From Conus ventricosus (taxonomy: Eukaryota > Mollusca > Gastropoda > Neogastropoda > Conidae), in assembly GCA_018398815.1 (NCBI GenBank), contig CM031628.1, positions 6,486,955 to 6,550,954 on the forward strand: 64,000 nt of DNA, given 5' to 3'. The notes beneath the pieces were generated by a model. It saw nothing but the letters and a program-made list of their open reading frames with translations, had not been told where the DNA came from and did no database searches. How positions within the stretch are numbered: position 1 is the stretch's first letter; each line of letters begins with the position of its first letter. Shown one piece after another: positions 58,452-64,000 of this stretch. Made by a program: the position numbers and the translations under genes.

Positions 58452-61400
58452 CCTTTGTTGCCAAACAGGATGCCTATAGCAGTATTGATCACTGAGTGAA
58501 GCGTGGTGCCATGTCAACACAATTCAACACAGCCTTTGTTGTCAAACAGGATGCCTATAGCAGTATTGACCACACAGCTTTTGTTGTCAAACAGGATGCC
58601 TATAGCAGTATTGATCACTGTGTGAAGCGTTGTGCCATGTCAACACAATTCAACACAGCCTTTGTTGTCAAACAGGATGCCTATAGCAATATTGACCACA
58701 CAGCCTTTGTTGTCAAACAGGCTGCCTATAGCAGTATTGACAACACAGCCTTTGTTGTCAAACAGGATGCCTATAGCAGTATTGACAACACAGCCTTTGT
58801 TGTCAAACAGGATGCCTATAGCAGTATTGACCACACAGCCTTTTTTTGTCAAACAGGATGCCTATAGCAGTATTGACCACACAGCCTTTGTTGTCATACA
58901 GGATGCCTATAGCAGTATTGACCACACAGCCTTTGTTGTCAAACAGGCTGCCTATAGCAGTATTGACCACACAGCCTTTGTTGTCATACAGGATGCCTAT
59001 AGCAGTATTGACCACACAGCGTTTGTTGTCAAACAGGATGCCTATAGCAGTATTGACCACACAGCCTTTGTTGTCATACAGGATGCCTATAGCAGTATTG
59101 ACCACACAGCCTTTGTTGTCATACAGGATGCCTATAGCAGTATTGACCACGCAGCCTTTGTTGTCAAACAGGATGCCTATAGCAGTATTGACCACACAGC
59201 CTTTGTTGTCATACAGGAAGCCTATAGCAGTATTGACCACACAGCCTTTGTTGTCATACAGGATGCCTATAGCAGTATTGACCACACAGCCTTTCTTGTC
59301 AAACAGGATGCCTATAGCAGTATTGACCACACAGCCTTTGTTGTCAAACAGGATGCCTATAGCAGTATTGACGACACAGCCTTTGTTGTCATACAGGATG
59401 CCTATAGCAGTATTGACCACACAGCCTTTGTTGTCAAACAGGATGCCTATAGCAGTATTGACCACTGAGTGAAGCGTGGTGCCATGTCAACACAATTCAA
59501 CACAGCCTTTGTTGTCAAACAGGATGCCTATAGCAGTATTGACCACACAGCCTTTGTTGTCATACAGGATGCCTATAGCAGTATTGACCACGCAGCCTTT
59601 GTTGTCAAACAGGATGCCTATAGCAGTATTGACCACACAGCCTTTGTTGTCATACAGGATGACTATAGCAGTATTGACCACACAGCCTTTGTTGTCATAC
59701 AGGATGCCTATAGCAGTATTGCCCACACAGCCTTTTATCAAACAGGATGCCTATAGCAGTATTGACCACACAGCCTTTGTTGTCAAACAGGATGCCTATA
59801 GCAGTATTGACGACACAGCCTTTGTTGTCATACAGGATGCCTATAGCAGTATTGACCACAAAAGCCTTTGTTGTCAAACAGGATGCCTATAGCAGTATTG
59901 ACCACTGAGTGAAGCGTGGTGCCATGTCAACACAATTCAACACAGCCTTTGTTGTCAAACAGGATGCCTATAGCAGTATTGACCACACAGCCTTTGTTGT
60001 CAAACAGGTTGCCTATAGGAGTATTGACCACACAGCCTTTGTTGTCAAACAGGATGCCTATAGCAGTATTGACGACACAGCCTTTGTTGTCATACAGGAT
60101 GCCTATAGCAGTATTGACCACACAGCCTTTGTTGTCAAACAGGATGCCTATAGCAGTATTGACCACTGAGTGAAGCGTGGTGCCATGTCAACACAATTCC
60201 ACACAGCCTTTGTTGTCAAACAGGATGCCTATAGCAGTATTGACCACACAGCCTTTGCTGTCATACAGGATGCCTATAGCAGTATTGACCACGCAGCCTT
60301 TGTTGTCAAACAGGATGCCTATAGCAGTATTGACCACACAGCCTTTCTTGTCATACAGGATGCCTATAGAAGTATTGACCACACAGCCTTTGTTGTCATA
60401 CAGGATGCCTATAGGAGTATTGACCACACAGCCTTTGTTGTCAAACAGGATGCCTATAGCAGTATTGACCACACAGCCTTTGTTGTCAAACAGGATGCCT
60501 ATAGCAGTATTGACCACACAGCCTTTGTTGTCAAACAGGATGCCTATAGCAGTATTGACCACACAGCCTTTGTTGTCATACAGGATGCCTATAGCAGGAT
60601 TGACCACACAGCCTTTGTTGTCATACAGGATGCCTATAGGAGTATTGACCACACAGCCTTTGTTGTCAAACAGGATGCCTATTGATCACACAGCCTTTGT
60701 TGTCAAACAGGATGCCTATAGCAGTATTGACCACACAGCCTTTGTTGTCAAACAAGATGGCTATAGCAGTATTGATCACACAGCCTTTGTTGTCAAACAG
60801 GATGCCAATAGCAGTATTGACCACACAGCCTTTGTTGTCATACAGGATGCCTATAGGAGTATTGACAACACAGCCTTTGTTGTCAAACAGGATGCCTATT
60901 GATCACACAGCCTTTGTTGTCAAACAGGATGCCTATAGCAGTATTGACCACACAGCCTTTCTTGTCATACAGGATGCCTATAGAAGTATTGACCACACAG
61001 CCTTTGTTGTCATACAGGATGCCTATAGGAGTATTGACCACACAGCCTTTGTTGTCAAACAGGATGCCTATAGCAGTATTGACCACACAGCCTTTGTTGT
61101 CAAACAGGATGCCTATAGCAGTATTGACCACACAGCCTTTGTTGTCATACAGGATGCCTATAGGAGTATTGACCACACAGCCTTTGTTGTCAAACAGGAT
61201 GCCTATTGATCACACAGCCTTTGTTGTCAAACAGGATGCCTATAGCAGTATTGACCACACAGCCTTTGTTGTCAAACAGGATGGCTATAGCAGTATTGAT
61301 CACACAGCCTTTGTTGTCAAACAGGATGCCTATTGATCACACAGCCTTTGTTGTCAAACAGGATGCCTATAGCAGTATTGACCACACAGCCTTTGTTGTC

Positions 61401-63024
61401 AAACAGGATGCCTATAGCAGTATTGATCACACAGCCTTTGTTGTCAAACAGGATGCCAATAGCAGTATTGCCCACACAGCCTTTGTTGTCAAACAGGATG
61501 GCTATAGCAGTATTGACCACACAGCCTTTGTTGTCAAACAGGATGCCTATAGCAGTATTGACCACACAGCCTTTGTTGTCAAACAGGATGCCTATAGCAG
61601 TATTGACCACACAGCCTTTGTTGTCAAACAGGATACCTATAGCAGTATTGACCACACAGCCTTTGTTGTCATACAGGATGCCTAAAGCAGTATTGACCAC
61701 ACAGCCTTTGTTGTCAAACAGGATGCCTATAGCAGTATTGACCACACAGCCTTTGTTGTCATACAGGAAGCCTATGGCAGTATTGACCACACAGCCTTTG
61801 TTGTCAAGCAGGAAGCCTATAGCAGTATTGACCACACAGCCTTTGTTGTCAAGCAAGAAGCCTATAGCAGTATTGACCACACAGCCTTTGTGTCAAGCAG
61901 GAAGCCTATAGCAGTATTGACCACACAGCCTTTGTTGTCAAACAGGATGCCTATAGCAGTATTGACCACACAGCCTTTGTTGTCAAGCAGGAAGCCTATA
62001 GCAGTATTGACCACACAGCCTTTGTTGTCAAACAGGAAGCCTATAGCAGTATTGACCACACAGCCTTTGTTATCAAGCAGGAAGCCTATAGGAGTATTGA
62101 CCACACAGCCTTTGTTGTCATACAGGATGCCTATAGCAGTATTGACCACACAGCCTTTGTTGTCAAACAGGAAGCCTATAGCAGTATTGACCACACAGCC
62201 TTTGTTGTCAAACAGTAAGCCTATAGCAGTATTGACCACACAGCCTTTGTTGTCAAACAGGAAGCCTATAGCAGTATTGACCACACAGCCTTTGTTGTCA
62301 AACAGGAAGCCTATAGCTGTATTGACCACACAGCCTTTGTTGTCAAACAGGAAGCCTATAGCAGTATTGACCACACAGCCTTTGTTGTCAAACAGGAAGC
62401 CTATAGCAGTATTGACCACACAGCCTTTGTTGTCAAACAGGAATCCTATAGCAGTATTGACCACACAGCCTTTGTTGTCAAACAGGAAGCCTATAGCAGT
62501 ATTGACCACACAGCCTTTGTTGTCAAACAGGAAGCCTATAGCAGTATTGACCACACAGCCTTTGTTGTCAAACAGGAAGCCTATAGCAATATTGACCACA
62601 CAGCCTTTGTTGTCAAACAGGAAACCTATAGCAGTATTGACCACACAGCCTTTGTTGTCAAACAGGAAGCCTATAGCAGTATTGACCACACAGCCTTTGT
62701 TGTCAAACAGGAAGCCTATAGCAGTATTGACCACACAGCCTTTGTTGTCAAACAGGAAGCCTATGGCAGTATTGACCACACAGCCTTTGTTGTCAAACAG
62801 GAAGCCTATAGCAGTATTGACCACACAGCCTTTGTTGTCAAACAGGATGCCTATAGGAGTATTGACCACACAGCCTTTGTTGTCAAACAGGATGCCTATA
62901 GCAGTATTGACCACACAGCCTTTGTTGTCAAACAGGATGCCTATAGCAGTATTGACCACACAGCCTTTGTTGTCAAACAGGATGCCTATAGCAGTATTGA
63001 TCACTGAGTGAAGCGTGGTGCCAT
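58452..63024. repeat. 45-bp satellite array, main part, about 100 copies
   Basis: Head-to-tail units of 45 bp, typified by cacagcctttgttgtcaaac then aggatgcctatagcagtatt. Because 45 is divisible by 3, several frames stay open for hundreds of codons on both strands, for example a 15-residue repeat TAFVVKQDAYSSIDH. Variants occur in blocks: caaacag versus catacag is mixed in 58,800-60,700, ggatgcc changes to ggaagcc from about 61,750 to 62,840, then returns. A longer boundary unit with tgagtgaagcgtggtgccat occurs at intervals (58,493, 59,466, 59,906, 60,167, 63,005). Shortened units with gcctattgatcacacagcct occur near 60,680, 60,895, 61,203 and 61,330. Confidence 0.97.
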
Positions 63025-63631
63025 GCAGAATACCGGCTATAGCCAGCACATCCCTGACGTCACAGCAGATATCTACACATTTCACAAACATCACAGAAAG
63101 TGTGTGCGTCTGACACAAATTCTTAAAAAATGGATGTTGAAAATTTGAAATGCCCCTACACTTAAAGGCATGAGAGATGTGTTGACCTGATCAGCAAAGA
63201 ATTGCAGAAATGCCACTGTGTCAATTCCTGATGCAGACGAAAGTGTGCATAGACTGAAACCCGACTTGTGCGTTAGTAATCATACAAATTCTGTAGCATT
63301 CATCGCTGAGGTTTGAATCCGTTTCATGCTTTCCTGCAAATATGTTACAAACAAAAAAATGTCAAAAAGACATGCCTCGTTGCTTGCCATTGAAGGATGC
63401 CAGAATCTCCACTTTCGTCGATTCGTTAGGTATTGTGCATAAATGTGGTACCAGCTCTTTGTATCCCAGGGATGCTTACCAGTAAGTGCAAACGCCTGGC
63501 AAAATATTTGAGTATTCTGTCATGACTGGCTGCAGAAGTGCGTGGATGAGAAGAAGTCATCTGTTGAACAGACTAGCGCTGTGATTGTGATACGTGAAAG
63601 CCATTAATGAGACATTGAACCGACTCCAAAG

Positions 63632-63633
<2 letters not shown>
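63025..63633. other. Noncoding DNA after the satellite
   Basis: No gene or repeat recognised on either strand. Confidence 0.6.
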
Positions 63634-63695
<62 letters not shown>

Positions 63696-63699
63696 CGAG

Positions 63700-63733
<34 letters not shown>
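63634..63733. repeat. (GA)n microsatellite
   Basis: About 100 bp of nearly pure GA with GAGC interruptions. Confidence 0.97.
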
Positions 63734-63734
<1 letters not shown>

Positions 63735-63822
63735 CATTTTTTACTCTTTAATGGGAGAAAAAATAATCACATACAGCTTTCCTTACACTTGCTCAATAAA
63801 TATAAAAGCAAAAAAAAAAGAA

Positions 63823-63824
63823 GT

Positions 63825-63883
<59 letters not shown>

Positions 63884-63902
63884 TGTGTGTGTGTGTGTGT
63901 GT
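63823..63902. repeat. (GT)n microsatellite
   Basis: GT repeat with one GTGG interruption. Confidence 0.97.
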
Positions 63903-64000
63903 TCGTTCTTTAATTTAATGTCTATCCACTTTACAGTGATCTTAGACAAAAACAAGAGACAAACGAACAGGCATACAAGCAAACAAAGACAAAACAGAAA
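63903..64000 (-). mobile_element. Possible 3' end of a non-LTR element
   Basis: The minus strand reads towards a ttaaattaaagaacgaac end abutting a simple repeat, similar in style to LINE 3' ends such as the attaaagaattcattcattc end of LINE-3. Only 98 bp are in the window, so this is a suggestion. Confidence 0.25.

Noticed and set aside
58452..63024. CRISPR array or a long repetitive protein
   Set aside because: Units are contiguous with no unique spacers, and the DNA is eukaryotic. Openness on both strands follows from the 45-bp period, so a protein is not supported.

Overview
This is eukaryotic, intron-bearing, transposon- and microsatellite-rich nuclear DNA, most likely from an invertebrate animal. 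The mixture of non-LTR retrotransposons, Tc1-like transposons, a tRNA-derived SINE, a Ty3/gypsy element and very dense (CA)n/(GA)n tracts fits a lophotrochozoan, probably a marine mollusc. That placement is inference; no sequence here names a species. No bacterial genes, operons, rRNA genes, CRISPR arrays or viral genomes were seen.

The sequence is three contigs separated by two runs of exactly 1000 N (8,788-9,787 and 26,371-27,370). The third contig (27,371-64,000) carries noisy second copies of most of the other two. Contig 1 (1-8,787) matches 28,890-38,290 in inverted orientation. Contig 2 (9,788-26,370) matches 44,490-52,350 in direct orientation, except for a 9.15-kb retrotransposon cluster present only in contig 2. 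The simplest reading is that contigs 1 and 2 are the alternative haplotype of contig 3, scaffolded beside it with contig 1 flipped. Single-base indels, many in homopolymers, differ between the copies and break reading frames at different places.

Layout: 1-3,480, degraded Jockey/CR1-like LINE; 4,050-5,540, Tc1-like transposon; 5,601-6,173, MITE; 6,851-8,787, second LINE (reverse). 9,830-12,985, noncoding minisatellites and microsatellites. 12,985-22,140, a third, near full-length LINE on the minus strand (ORF1, endonuclease, RT, and a 3' region expanded by about 34 copies of a 47-bp repeat), interrupted by an R2/NeSL-like LINE and a SINE. 22,416-26,370, 3' part of a minus-strand gene for a single-pass membrane protein with an Ig-like domain. 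28,200-39,030, inverted second copies of LINE-2, MITE, Tc1 and LINE-1. 39,060-44,480, microsatellites, two weak exon/ORF candidates and an RT remnant. 44,490-52,350, second copy of the noncoding block and of the Ig-like gene. 53,036-63,024, a 45-bp satellite array split by a young Ty3/gypsy element at 53,314-58,451.

The only likely host gene is the Ig-like membrane protein, seen as four exons in each copy (25,415 to 23,454 and 51,409 to 49,574). Phases match across the junctions (1, 0, 1), and the two copies complement each other's frameshifts. Everything else with coding character is transposon sequence. I found no clear previously undescribed biological system. The most informative signals are the assembly structure with its natural empty-site comparison, the nested transposons, the satellite/gypsy locus and the Ig-like gene.
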